NCBI GenBank assembly: GCA_039654915.1 | Contig: CM077599.1 | Coordinates: forward strand, 9,798,501-9,862,500 | Reading direction: 5' to 3' | DNA: 64,000 nt | From: Aquilaria yunnanensis | Taxonomy: Eukaryota > Streptophyta > Magnoliopsida > Malvales > Thymelaeaceae | Shown here: positions 22,990-35,691 of the stretch, piece after piece | Numbering within the stretch: the first letter of the stretch is position 1 | How the letters are laid out: each line of letters begins with the position of its first letter | The notes under the pieces: generated by a model | Databases searched by the model: none | What the model saw: only the letters and a program-made list of their open reading frames with translations | What the model was told of the DNA's origin: nothing | Made by a program: the position numbers and the translations under genes

Positions 22990-24190
22990 TGGGTAAAATC
23001 TAAATATAGTCCCTTAATTTTAAGGGTCATCTTAAAGTGGTCTCCTATCTTTTTTTCGTCTTCTTAAAATTCCTTAACTTAATTATTGTGTTCTATTTTA
23101 GTCTCCACTGTTAGTTCAGCCATTATTTTGGATGGAAATTGTTTATGTAGCACACATATTGCCACTTGGCCGCCCGTTTTATGACAATAGGAGACTAAAC
23201 TGAAATAAAAATAAATTTCAGGCTGAAATTGACACAAACATATAATACTAAGGACCTAAGACATAGATAAACCCAAAATCTTTTCTTCCCCAGTCTTCTC
23301 CGATTCAAACTGTCCACGCCGCCGCCCATTCCGGCCCACTCTCCGTCTATACGCCGCCCTCCGCCTCTCACTCTCTCCTTTCCCATGAACCGCGATCGTA
23401 TCAGCCGATTCTTGGGCCTTCAATCATGTCACCCCACATGCCGCAGATCGCCCCGACCAAATGAACCACTCCGGACCCGGCAAAATCACTATTTGTTGCC
23501 ACATGCAAAATCAGGAGACCCATGGGCTCCCAAATTTCCTGACCACGGCTTCCAATGGGTTGCTTCCGGCCGTGCTCATGAACACCATCTTCTATGTGGC
23601 TCTGCCCTGCCGAGCTCTGCTTGAAGTTGTGGGCTTGATCGGGTCTGCTTCGGGTTTTAATGTTGGAATCGCTAGTCATCAGGGGAGTAGGAGTGATTCT
23701 GTTGTTATAGAGAGAAGGAATTCGATTAGTCAGTACAAGTTTTTGGGCTGCGGCGATGCGGAGTGTTGTGTGTGTTTGTGCCGTTTCGAGGCGGAGGAGG
23801 TGAGAGAGTTGTTCGGCCGGCACAGCTTCGACAGAGATTGTTTGGACAAGTGGACTGATTGAGTGCTCTGTGTATTTGTTTTTTTTTTTTTCCCCCTCGA
23901 TCCACCAGACAGTTTTAATTGAGAAGATTTGGGGGAAGGAGAAGATTCGGGGTAAAAAAATGATTATGTGTTATGTATGTCTTAGGATTTTGGGATTATG
24001 TATTTGTATCCATTTTATCCTAAAATTTTTTATTTTCCCAGTTTAATTATTTACTATCATAAAAAAGACGGGATTTCTATTCGAAATAATGGCTAAACTG
24101 CCAGTAGAGACATAAATAAAACACTTTAGTTAAATTATGGAACTTTACGATAACTCTTAAAGTTAAGGACTATATTTGGATTTCATCCAA
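22990..24190. mobile_element. Inverted-repeat element carrying a RING-H2 gene fragment
   Basis: The left arm (22990 to about 23150: AATCTAAATATAGTCC, then TTAATTTTAAGG) is matched in inverse by the right arm (about 24065-24190, which ends GGACTATATTTGGATTTC). Between them sits GC-richer, gene-derived sequence (23275-23860). The layout resembles a gene-capturing inverted-repeat transposon. No clean target duplication is visible, so the superfamily is open. Confidence 0.65.
23461..23862 (+). pseudogene. RING-H2 zinc-finger (XERICO-like) gene fragment
   Basis: The frame contains a hydrophobic N-terminal stretch ('[17 protein letters not shown]', then 'LLEVVGLIG') like the membrane anchor of XERICO-type E3 ubiquitin ligases. 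It then contains the RING start '[16 protein letters not shown]'. The metal-binding pattern fails: the expected Cys before His reads Gly (GRHSF), the next His reads Asp (FDRDC), and a stop after 'CLDKWTD' removes the last CPLC pair. The ATG that should begin the protein is out of frame. It lies inside an inverted-repeat element. It is a captured, dead fragment; the family name rests on pattern recall. Confidence 0.6.
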
Positions 24191-24520
24191 AAAAATTGGG
24201 TCGGAGGTAATATAACGAGATTAACAAATACTGATCGGCTTCAAACACAAATCCGGGTAGCTAGAACAGAATCGTCTGTCCAACAGGTCCATCGTCCAGC
24301 AATTAAGCTCAAAACTAGCCGTGCAAATGTTCATTATTAACCACAGAAAACCACTAATCAAATTTATCGTCCACATGAAACCACCAGAAGGAAAATAAAA
24401 CCAAAAATAAAAGGGTACCCTTCAACCCCATCAAGCAGCAGCATCACTCGTCTGAAAACTTGTCAGAGCTTCCCATAACATCCCTAATGTCCAATATGCA
24501 CCTTTCTCTGGCTTCCCCAC
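24191..24520. other. 3' flank of the H-protein gene
   Basis: Probably contains the 3' UTR of the minus-strand H-protein gene, up to about 24400. No other feature is seen. Confidence 0.4.
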
Positions 24521-25057
24521 TCAGTGTGCGTCTTCTTCTTCGCAGAATTTGGAATATTTTTCTGAGTCCATCAAGTTGTTCAACTCACCATTGTCCTTCA
24601 TCTCCACCTTAATAATCCACCCTCCTTCATAAGGACTCGAGTTCACCTGGATCAACAGAAAGCAATCATATTGCAATGGAATTATCTGACGTCCCCCACA
24701 ATCAGTAACCAACATATTAATTCATATCAGACATGATAGCACTCATGCTTAGCATCAGCCAGCCCTAGATGGCAGACAACAGCTCATTCATCTAGGCATT
24801 GAGTCAACGAGTTTTAAAATGGGGACATACTGAATGACGAGATAGATTAACAAGGCCAGATGAACATTAAACAGAAAGGGAAGTGCAGATGATAGTTACT
24901 TCGTGTATGAGAAAAGAGTTCGCTCCAATAAAATAGCCAGGTTATTTTCACATTCTCTGTGGTGGCATGGAAAATTACATACAGAAATTCACTTTAAGCC
25001 ATAAATCATAAATGGCAGCAAACTAGATTGCACGCCCTTGCTGCCTTTTATAATTTT

Positions 25058-25099
<42 letters not shown>

Positions 25100-28000
25100 G
25101 GTTGTGAAGAAGCAAACAATACATAGACAAACTAATGGTACAAACAAGTTCAATTGCCCCTTGAAATTGGACCCAAGAGACTATTACTCCATTACATTTC
25201 AGAAGTGTAATAAACAATAATTTAGAACAAAAGAAGAAAGCAGAAGTCCAATAAAATGTATGCAAAGCCAAACACGGACAATATACTTCAAAATGATCTC
25301 AGAAAATGCAGCAAGGGATGTCAGAACAATGAATAAGAGGCTCACCAAACCAGGGGAACCTTCAAGTTTCCCGTTAACTTCAACCACCTTTCCTGAAACA
25401 GGAGAATTGACATCACTGGTGGCCTTGACACTTTCTACAGCGCCAAAACCCCCACCTTGTTCCACGGTGGCACCAACTTCAGGTAATTCAACATAGACGA
25501 CATCGCCTAAATGCTCTTGAGCATGATCCGTTACTCCAATTGTAGCAGTGTTGCCGTCAACTTTAACCCACTCATGAGTATCAGCATACTTAAGATCCTT
25601 CAAAACTGCAGGTAATGGGAATAATTTTAATAAAGTTTACTTTGCCATACAAGATATAACAAATTTGAAAGTGAACCCTGAACAAATGAAGTGACATAGT
25701 TATGTTATCCATACTGAAACAAATAGCAATTTCACCTGAAACAAGCAATAAACTGTAAAACTTGCATCCAGAGCTAGTCCACCTGACCAAACCACTTGGA
25801 TCACCCAAACTCGATGCAGTTGGAGAAACAAAGAAAATAGACAATAGAGAAAGGGGGTGTTTTCCCCACCAGAAGCTGTTTCTCCAGCCAAACAGGTTTC
25901 TTGCATTTCAAACGCGAGAAACAGAGTTTAATTTGGAACCCCACTGCCAAAGTGAGCCCAAGTGTCTTAGTTTTTGTAACTACAGCTCTTATATAGATGT
26001 TGCAAGTTCCAGATCTCTCCCATGCGAGGTTTAATGTGTTCCAATGATAATACACTAAAGAAAACCAATGCATCAAGGCACATTATGTTACACCCACAAA
26101 GCACCATAAATAAGATAAAAAAAAATTTAATGGTCTTCTACTTTCCTGTATGAAAGCCAGTACTTCCTTAACTTGTTGTTAAACCCAAGAAGCACCTTAA
26201 ATATTAAGTAAGTTTTTCCTTGGAAGAAAGGCTTTCAAATGTGTTTTGGAATGGAATGTTATTTATTCAGTAGTAATTAGGAATGTAATTTCCTAATTAA
26301 GCGTGCAGAAAATCAAGAATATTGTTGTTCAGATTCAATCTTTAAGGTTGAACATGAATAAAACAAGAAGTTGTGAGTAAGTATGAGTTGTTCTAGGAAG
26401 AAAAGGTAGTCTGTGTAATCTGTGTTGCCGGTAGAGCACTAACTGATTTAGATCATTAAAACAATCCGGCAGTGGAGCACTACCTATTAGTCATTCAGGC
26501 TAATAGAAATTTACCATTCCCAGTTAAGTTAAAATTGAGTTTGATAGGCATTAATCGTGCAATTAGCTTAAAACTGCAGATTCAGGTTTAATTGTCGCAG
26601 CAATTGCATGCCACAGCATAATAGGTTAGTTCAACTTTTTCTTTTTAACAAATTAGGGCGATGCAAGTACCCTAGTTAAGAAGTAAAATCTGATCAGAAT
26701 AGTTTGTACTAGGGTGGAAGCAAAAATAGCAGAATTAGTGAAGTTGGAACGGGAAGTTCAAGGTGTTCAACTATGGTTATGGATGGATTCAGAGTTTAGG
26801 CAGCAGATACTTCAGAAAGAAGGAGATTAGCTCACAAAACCTCTTTTCTGTCGAAGCAGACCTGAACTTGCCTGCCAAGAGCTAACTGTGTCAAGTTTGA
26901 GATAATTAGTTGAATCTTATAATCACACTGTTAGAGGTAGTTCATAATTTGATTTGCATGCCTTAGATGTTAATTCTGTAGTTGTGATCCACTGATCCTG
27001 TTAGCCTGCATCATTATTATGTGTTTCTCCCAATATGTGATAAGCTTTTAGAAGATAAGGATTCTGTTGTGTTGTGTTTGTCAAGACACAAATGTGATGC
27101 TCAATACCCAGATGAGGTTATGATCATGAACCAGTTCATGGTCTTCAAGTGTTTCAAGAGCTGATCACTTTAACACCACCCATAGTGAAATATTTACCTG
27201 AGAGACACAAGTATTTTATGAAATATGCAAAGCTGGCATATAAAGTTTCGTGGCTTGATTACCAGATTCAATCTGTCGAGAAAAGAGACAGATTCTACAA
27301 GTTCTATTCTGAGAAAAATAGAACCTTACTGAAACTTGACAATCTCATTGTCTGTACCTCTAATGTGTGCAGATGAGCATTGTGGGGAGTGAAGCTGGGG
27401 CTGAAATTGCAAGCTAGTCATCCTATTGTTTCTACTGGTGGCAATGTTCAAAGTCTGTTTAGTTACTGATTCCAGTTTGGAGGGATAGGCCATTACCAAA
27501 TGGAATTATGTGCAGGTTAAAATAGTGTGAAGAAGAGGGCTGTGTTGCTGGTATTTTATTGATGAAGTCCATAAAGTAAGCAGATGACGTGCTCAAGGAT
27601 GTGAAGTATGCTATTTTCTCTTGAGTAACCATATACATATTATGGCTAAGTCCTCTGAACTAATTTTGGAGGAATTGAGTACTTCCGCATAAACCCTTGT
27701 TTAACCGTCAGAACAGGTTTTTCATTGGTATACTACTCATGTCACCTGAACTTGAAAGATTGGCTAAGCTGGTTAACTAAAGGAAGGTTATGTTGATAAG
27801 AGTTTATGAATCTGTTTCCTTGAGGTTTTGTGCATAAAAAAATTCATTTAGAATAGGAGTTTACTTATGTCAATGAGTTAAATATCTGTGAAAAAGTGTC
27901 AACTGCTAAATTTGTAGTTAAATTCCAATTGACCACAAGTCTGACTTTTGGTTTCAAATATGTTTTAAGTCCACAAAACCCATTTCCACTATAGTAATAG

Positions 28001-28885
28001 AATTTTTCTAGCATCATTGGTTTTGCTTTTTGGCTAGCCTAAGTCAGGTTTTGATATATAAATGTATATATATAAAAGAGAAAAACTCTAATGCTAAATT
28101 TCTCTGTATTACTGCTAAAAGTCATGTGATTTTATTTTTCCTGAAGTCCATTTGCTTATATTCTCATCTATCAACTCTGATATATTCAAGGCCTGAGTTG
28201 AGTTTAGAACTACTCAAAGTGGCTCAAGTGAAGCAAGAGGCTGTAACACTTGTAAATGCGAATTATGTTTCTGAAAGCACAAGGTTTTCCAGAACATCTT
28301 CTCAAGAACTTTTATCTTATATTTTAAACCAGTATATAACACAATAGATTGTCAATCATCCAGGGATGAATACTAACTGGGCATTAAAAGGAATGAACTT
28401 AATTGAAATATTGAAACCTTTTTTCCAAAATTAAATACATACATATGTATCACCCAGCAAAAAGCCAATAACCAAACAACTAGCATCCACTTTACAGACA
28501 AACCAAGGAAGAGGAAAATTTTAACCCTATGCTCCAGACAATACAAAACCCAAATCACATCAGTCACAGAACAGGCAGATACAAACACCATATAAACCAA
28601 GCCTAGCCCCATGAACATCCACAGATCAACAACACAACGTAAGATCCCAATCTTTATCGGTCCCCACAACATTTCCCACAAACGCATCTTCTAGTGATCA
28701 AAATCCAATCCATAAACGTGAAAAACGAGAGAAGAAACCTTCAGAATGTTAAAAAGACAGAAATGTGCAAAAGCCAGGAAAGAATTGGAAAGGGCTGACG
28801 ACGTACCGGTAGAGAAGCCTCGCTGGAAAACGGAGATCCTGAGATGAGACGCAGCTCTCGAAGCCCACAACATCCGCGAAGCCAT
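24521..28885 (-). CDS. GDH2: Glycine cleavage system H protein 2, mitochondrial
   Basis: H protein carries the aminomethyl group on a lipoyl arm between the P, T and L subunits of glycine decarboxylase in the mitochondrial matrix, the key step of photorespiratory glycine use. Three exons join in phase: 28807-28885, 25346-25605 and 24521-24646, giving 154 residues, the usual size. Residues 1-26 ([10 protein letters not shown], then VFQRGFST) are an Arg- and Ser-rich presequence. The mature part starts '[18 protein letters not shown]'. The lipoylated Lys is residue 87 in '[11 protein letters not shown]'. The protein ends '[11 protein letters not shown]'. The presequence and the acidic C-terminus resemble Arabidopsis GDH2 more than GDH1/3. 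Intron 1 is 3.2 kb. No lesion is visible. Confidence 0.93.
25059..25093. repeat. (GA)n microsatellite in an H-protein intron
   Basis: About 17 GA units on the plus strand, followed by a G-run, between coding exons 2 and 3 on the minus strand. Confidence 0.9.
25606..28806 (-). other. Long first intron of the H-protein gene (3.2 kb)
   Basis: Flanked by a GTACGT donor and a CTGCAG acceptor on the minus strand. It holds short frames only. A 75-codon plus-strand frame at 27149-27376 faintly resembles the C-terminal half of ribosomal protein L13a, but not well enough to name. No clear transposon ends were found. Confidence 0.6.
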
Positions 28886-29009
28886 GGCTTGTATTTCTAC
28901 AGAGTCGAAGCACCTTTAAACAGAAACGCTTTGCCTCTCTTTCTTCTATGTGCCTGGCTCTGAGTGTCGACAAGCACGGCACGCCAACTTCAGCAAGGCA
29001 GTGCAAGTA

Positions 29010-29840
29010 GTCTTTTTCTAGGCTTTTAAATTTCCATTTAGTCCTCAAATTAAATGAATCAAACGAGTTAATCCTCCAACTATGGGTCATTCTGACTTGA
29101 TCCTTCAACTTACTAAACTAAACAATTTAATCCTCCAACTTGAAGATTGAAGAGAATCTTGTTTGTCCATGAATTCCTTGCTACTAGTACATTTGCTGCT
29201 GCCGCAGGCCTCACTCCATTGGCTTCGTTGCCATAGTTAGCCAGCTTAGCCAGTCATCACTGTTGAAGCTTGCAAGTAACGTGCGCCCAACGTTGCATTG
29301 CTCTACTTTGCTCTCGTTTCTTTCGTCCTAATTACTTTTCTGTTTCCCATGTTGCTCTATTTTCAAGGTTATCAAAATCTTGATTCTAATTTTAAAATCT
29401 TATGCTTTTACCATATTTGCTAGAAAAAAATAATCTGATTAGATTTTACGATTTTGATTATATGATTTTATAATTATGATTCACAAAAAATTAAAAATGA
29501 TTCCATATGAAATTCAGATTTTGAAAATCTTGTCTAATTTACACTCCTTTTCTGTTGTCATAATCGTTTGTTTTGCCTTTGAGCAGCGAAGCTCAATTTT
29601 AGATCTACACCATTTCCAAGAATTGAGATTGGAACAACAATGGATGGTCACCTGTGCAGCTGTTCCCATGGTTCTTCATTTAACGAAAATTTTGGTCACT
29701 TGCCGTCCAACACATCATCTTGGACTTAGGTGTGCCATAAACCAATGTTTGAGGACCGAATTGAACTGATCCAAAGTTAGAGGATAGAATTGTATGAATC
29801 ATAAAAATTTGAGGACTGAGTGGAGACTTAAGACTCTTTT
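29010..29840. mobile_element. Foldback element near the H-protein promoter, ~830 bp
   Basis: The left arm contains TTTAGTCCTCAAATT and TTAATCCTCCAACT. The right arm contains the inverse forms (AATTTGAGGACTGAG; GTTAGAGGATAGAATTG). The arms are about 100-130 bp and imperfect. The interior has no recognised gene. It starts about 125 bp upstream of the H-protein start codon. Confidence 0.6.
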
Positions 29841-32524
29841 CTGTAATCCTGGTTTGGGGGTAGGTGAACCTTTTCTTTAATAAATAAGAGACAAAATATA
29901 TAGTAATTTTAAAATTCCTATATTATTAAAAGCTGTCAAATCTGCTACTAAAATTTGCATCTTGGGCGACATATGTCATTCATCTTTTTTGCAGCCCTTA
30001 ATTCTAGGAAAATCGGAAATTTTGCACATGACTATTAAAGGCCAATTTGAATCTTAGAAACTTACGAGTAATAGAGGTACATCGACACACACACATTTAA
30101 GCTAAATGCTTCAAGAGCTCCTTGAGATTGTTTAAACTTAAGATCAAGTGAGGTTTGGGGATCAATTTTTGTGTGTGGTAGTTCTTTAGGTTGATATGAG
30201 ATCAAATTTTTTTAAGGTCCATTTGAGGAGACTTGGAGAGTAATGGGGAGTCACCGTCAAAGAGAGTCCAACCTACAGTTTGCTTTGATTCGGCAACCGT
30301 GCTAGAATCCAATAAAAGAGATTTGGGGAGAAAATTGCCACATAATGTCATTTTGACTTCTAAACAACTAATATGCCATTTTCTTCATTATTAAGCGCTC
30401 TCACCATATTGCCAGGTTCACTTACGTCGCCCATTACCTTGATTGTGCCATGAGTGTTAAAGGTTCAAGAAAAGGAGGAAACAACGACCTATTTGGGTGA
30501 TCGGCTCAAATCCAAAAAAGATAAGGATTTGAAATTGTTACTAATCCAATTTATTTTAGGATTGAATTTGGATTTTTGTTTAGAATTTAGTTTTTCTATT
30601 TTGATGTGATTTTAGATTTGTATATGACCTATTAAAAAAACATATTGTGGTAGAGTTTTAAGTATGAAATAAAAGTTAATGTAGTGAATAGGCAAAATGT
30701 AAGAGTGTAAAAAAAAAAAAGTTTGAAAATGAGAAAGAGTAGGGCAAAAAGCTTTTTATGATTTTTATATCCTATAGTTATATGAGTGCAATATGTTGAA
30801 GTTGTCAGTAGTGTTTAATTAAGAGCCAAAACATGTTAAATTTATGTATGCTTATTTGATTTTATTTGTTGTTTCGCTGTGCATGCCAGGTGATTCAGGA
30901 ATTTTGCCCAACATGACCAAATTACAAATAATATAAACATTGTCTCTTTTTGTAAGAGAGAAACTTGCCAAGGGACTAATTAGTCATTAACAAAACAAAA
31001 CGTCCTGTATTTTCAACATAATATTTCCCTGTCATAACAACCAATGATAATTTAAGCCAAGTTAAAAACAAAAGTGACAAGAGAATAAAAAAAAAAAAGT
31101 TTTTTGGGTTGAAAAAGATAAAAGTGTCAAACCATCAAATTTAAAATTAATTGGTGATAAGTGAAGAAGTTTTGCCATAATATAGGATCACAACCAACTT
31201 TTTTAATTAAGCAATTTGAGACTTAAAAATAGTAAACCGCCTTTTATTCAGAACAAGTCATGAACAAATAAAAAGTGAATTATTTATGACTTTTACCATA
31301 AGTTCTCTACAAAAAAAAAAATCCTCCAAATAATCTTTACATTGATCTGTTACAAGATGAGTGTTAATCTTTAAATTCATAATTATATTGATAGATTGAG
31401 TTTTAGACTAATAGTTGATTAAATTATACTATAGTACTTGGAAGTAAATTACATCGGCACAAGATTAATTGACATTCTCCATCCTTAAAAAAAAAAAAAA
31501 CATTAGTCTCCATTATTTTACTTTTTGATATTTGAGAAGGTAAATGAACTATGAGAGATCTTAGAAATCAATGAACCTACAGGAAAGACAATATTAGATG
31601 CCTTGGGAAAAATCCCCAGATATCTAAGTTAGTAAGAGCTCAAGAAGAGTATATGAAGCTCCAGGGGGAGTTCATAACTTATTAAAGGGTTTTCACAAGG
31701 AATCTGTAATTACAGACTGAGAGCTATAATGGCTAAGGGAAGAAGTTCCCATAAATCCTAATCAAAATCCTCTTAGCTAAGAGATTTCATTTTTTTTATA
31801 GAAATGAGTAATTAATAATCATGTTAATTGCGCTTTTTATGGCTGTTGGATCCACAAGCATGTCCCAATATGCCAGACTCATGAGGAACTCCCTATTGGG
31901 TTGTTTAAGTTTCAAGCTTGAGTCCAATGTGGTACCACTTTTAAACTTTTCTGTTGACGAATATATGACCAAAATAGGTACTCATTTTATAATATAAAAA
32001 GGAAAATACATAGGTGTATTTACCGCACATTATTTATAAGTGATTATTTGCAATTATTTTTATATAATGATTATATGTTCAACTTATAAATTAATTTAAG
32101 CCTTATACTTTAATTTAAAATATTTTTTTGGCAAAACAAGATTTTTTTTCTTAATTTTTCTTTTTTAAAACCAAGTAAGGAAAAAATCATGAAGATTAAT
32201 CATTTTAGACAAAAAAAATACTATTGAAGTGATTATTTAAAAAATAAAATATTATTTTTCAAATAACATTGGTTCTTGACAAAAAAATAAAAAGTTAACC
32301 CTTTAAGTAAGGGGAAAAAAGTGTTTTTTGGGCTAACTTAGTTAAAAGTACACAAACACATAGACTGTCACAATCTATGACTATTCTAGATTCTTCATTA
32401 TCTAGGTTCACATGAAATAAATCCCATGTAAATCATCAACTATGATAGTCTGTGCCGAGTTTGTTTTAACTTAAATTAATTGATTTTAAAGCAGTTTATT
32501 TTTATTCTTATATTTTTTTTACAT

Positions 32525-32576
32525 AGAACTAATTTTAATTAAAATATAATAGAACTAATTTTAATTAAAATATAAT
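32525..32576. repeat. 26-bp tandem duplication
   Basis: AGAACTAATTTTAATT followed by AAAATATAAT occurs twice, head to tail, without a mismatch, so it is probably recent. Confidence 0.9.
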
Positions 32577-33119
32577 ATTATGTAGCTACAATAATCTATT
32601 GAAAATATAATTTTTATAATTTTAATAAATTTTTATAAATTTTTCTAGTTTAAGGTATTAAAAATAAAAATTCATAAAAATTTAATAACATCATAAAAAT
32701 GTACCTTCAAATGAATTATTATATCTACATAATATTGGATTTTAAATAAAATTGGTTTTAGGCAGAAAAGATGTTAAAGTAAAAATAAATCAATTGACTT
32801 AAATTACAACGAATATAAGAAGTGTTTACACATTCAAAAGATAGTTGGCCAATTACAAAATCCCTAGATTTATATGAAATTATAGTTTAATTTTTTATTT
32901 AGAAAAAGCTACACTTTATCTCCTCACTTTAAGCATATATTTTTTTATATTATCTGATATTATCATGCAAGTTATACTGAATTTCAAACTTACAAGTTGA
33001 TTGAAATTTGCTTCTGAAATTTGTATTATTAGGCATAATTTTAGAACTTTTATTCAGAATTTGTACAATCATCTCTGAACATTTAGAAGGAAAACTGTGT
33101 TATTTATTAATAATAATTG

Positions 33120-33120
<1 letters not shown>

Positions 33121-33161
<41 letters not shown>
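33121..33161. repeat. (AT)n microsatellite
   Basis: About 20 uninterrupted AT units, followed by GTATATAAT. Confidence 0.95.
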
Positions 33162-33168
<7 letters not shown>

Positions 33169-33318
33169 ATATTTATGTGTGCCGACATTCACAATTTTTT
33201 TTAAAAAAAATGAAAACTAACAAATATTTAGACAGGGAGAGTATAGTTTTTATTTTTTCCATGCAGAATATTTTCATTTATTCAAAATGAAACTATTTTT
33301 GTTTTATATTGTATGGTT

Positions 33319-35420
33319 GGCCAAAGTACACTAGAAGCCCCTGAACTTTCCCAATACGTACTAGTTGGTCCTTCAACTTTAACTCGGTCTGCAAAAGCCC
33401 TTCAACTTTGCATCTTTGTACATTTTAGTCCAACTCATTGATTTGACTTTTTTTTAATGGTTTAAATACATCAAGAGCCATCAAATTTTAACAACTCATT
33501 TAAGTTGGTCAACAAACTAGAACTTGGATTGCATTAGGCCCTAAATTTTACAATAAATATTAAGGATCATTAAAATTAATGAAAATTTATTAGGTTAAGT
33601 AAAGAATTTTTTTTTAAAATTAATTAATTTATAAAAAATATTTTCCAAGTGTTTATAAGGTAAATATAGATTTAGTTATAAAATGATATTGGTCCTAGAT
33701 AAAAAATAAAAATAATGTATTATCTGTAATGAGACAATAACATAGTACAAAAAATATGTTTGATAAAAAAATATGAATCAAAAAATTTGTGACAAAGTTT
33801 GACTAGTAACCACCTTTATTCCATCCACCATAATAATGGTATACCTAGAAAAATGTAAATGACCACCTATAGTATAAAATGTACTCTCTCCGTCCCATAT
33901 TTTTGACTTCATTTGTGTTTGGCACGGAGATTAAGAAATAATGAAAATATGTATATTTTTCCAATTTTGCTTATAATTTTTTCTCTTTTCAGTCAACCAC
34001 ACCACAAAACAAATGTGCACAATAGCCACCATCAAACCCAGATTCACCACCATTTCTGCCAGCCACCATCGCACATTTTGTTGTCTCCTCCACGCCATCC
34101 CTGTCACATGCTATCTGCACCTTTTTTCGCCTCATCCGACTTGACATCAACCTCCGTCCTGAATCTCCAACTCAATTTTGCCGAACTCGAACCTCACCCT
34201 CCGATTTCACAGTTTAGTCATCTCCTCGCCAGCCTTATCCTGTCGCTTCCCTTGGTCACCTGCTCATCCTTGCTTCCTTTGGTCACCCACGCATAATTTT
34301 CTCGACTCTGTTCTCTCTTAGTGTCAGATTGCCTTCCCATCTAATCTTTGGCGTCCAATCTCTTGACCTGTCACCCACCGCTGACCACCCTGGCCACCTA
34401 GGCCTGATCTTTTCAAACCATCGCTTGCCGCTCAGCGCCCTGACCTTTTTACCCAGATTTTCTTGCCTCATTGCCTACCGCATTGACCTCGTCACCCCGA
34501 TCTCCTCACCTCGATCCAATAACCTCATTGCCTTACCTCCTTGACCTCCTCACCCCGTCGCTCACCACCCCGACCTCCTCATCCCGTCATTCATTACCCT
34601 AATTGCCTATCGTGACCACGCTGGTAGTGGCCAATAGGTGGATCAAAGAAGTAGACCAAAAACAAAATGAATTAACAGTAGCAGATAAAATGGTATAATT
34701 GTGAAGTTGTCTAGTAAAACTTACTAAAAAAAAAATGATGCAAAGAATTTAGGACGACCTAAAATAACAAATGGAGCAAAAAACCTGAGATGAAGAGAGT
34801 ATTTTTTTTCATTTTTACTTCTATTAATTTTACTTTGCTTTAATTTTCCTCCTCTTTAATGCTTAACATAAAATATAATTTCACTTTACACACTATGAAT
34901 AAATATAAAATAAAATGACCCACAAACAAGTTTCTATTCACAACTTTATTAATAACTAATAATTCTTACAAGTCATGCGAATTATACAAATATTCTTTTT
35001 TTTTCCTTTGTTGCCCTAATATTAGGTCAGTTCATCCACAAACTTGATATACAGTACATACTAAATGAAAGAGACTTTAATTAATTTTTATGAATTAACT
35101 AATTTCATAAATATTTTATTTATCGAACCTAAAAAAATCAATTTAAATTATTTTATAATTAATTTTTATGATATTTATTGTTTATTGTAAAGTTTGAGGC
35201 CTAGTGCAGTCAAAGTTCTAGTTTGATGGCCAACTTAAATGAGTTGTCAAATTTGAGGGCTCTTCATATATTTACGCCATTAGAAAAATGAGTCAAGTCA
35301 ACAAGTTGGACTAATATGTATCAAGTTGCAAAGCTGGAGGGCTTATGCCAATTGAGTTAAAGTTTGAGGACCAACTCGTTTAAGTTGGGAATGTTCAGGG
35401 GCCTCTTGTGTACTTTGACC
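33319..35420. mobile_element. Foldback element, ~2.1 kb, with long inverted arms
   Basis: The left end is GGCCAAAGTACACTAGAAG and the right end is the inverse, ending GTGTACTTTGACC. The arms match imperfectly over about 330 bp (for example AACTCATTTAAGTTGG on the left and CCAACTTAAATGAGTT on the right). The interior holds another inverted-repeat element (33884-34799). There is no transposase. No clean target duplication is seen. The right arm ends about 270 bp upstream of the metalloproteinase pseudogene. Confidence 0.75.
33884..34799. mobile_element. Stowaway/mariner-like non-autonomous element nested in the foldback
   Basis: TA dinucleotides flank it (33882-33883 and 34800-34801). The terminal repeats are CTCTCTCCGTCCCAT at the left and the inverse of CTCTCTTCATCTCA at the right. 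The interior (33960-34620) is C-rich (CCTCACCCCGACC and similar), giving long but meaningless frames. A related element lies at 61799-62478. At 916 bp it is long for a MITE. Confidence 0.65.
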
Positions 35421-35691
35421 TTTACAGTAGGGACTAATGTTAACAATACTTTAACAGTTACCAAAAAAATTACCAAAAATGACCCCAATGTCATCAAAGT
35501 TTTTCCTTATTGGCTTAACAATTCATTGATTTTATTTCCATTAGTGGCTTACCTACAACCAAAACCTAACGCCACATTAATAAATTCACCACGTCTATAA
35601 TTTTTATCTATTGCAAACACATGCTTTAGAGCAAAATCCTTGCTATACATCAAGTAACAAAAGTGAGACATACATAGAATCAGTCGAAGTC

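Larger units (their letters stand above)
29841..33318. other. AT-rich spacer with a microsatellite and a short tandem repeat
   Basis: No coding sequence is recognised over 3.5 kb. It contains several A-runs, the 26-bp duplication at 32525-32576 and the (AT)n tract at 33121-33161. Confidence 0.6.

Noticed and set aside
23401..23823. Minus-strand frame opposite the RING-H2 fragment
   Set aside because: It is the shadow of the plus-strand fragment; the plus strand has the RING spacing and the hydrophobic anchor.
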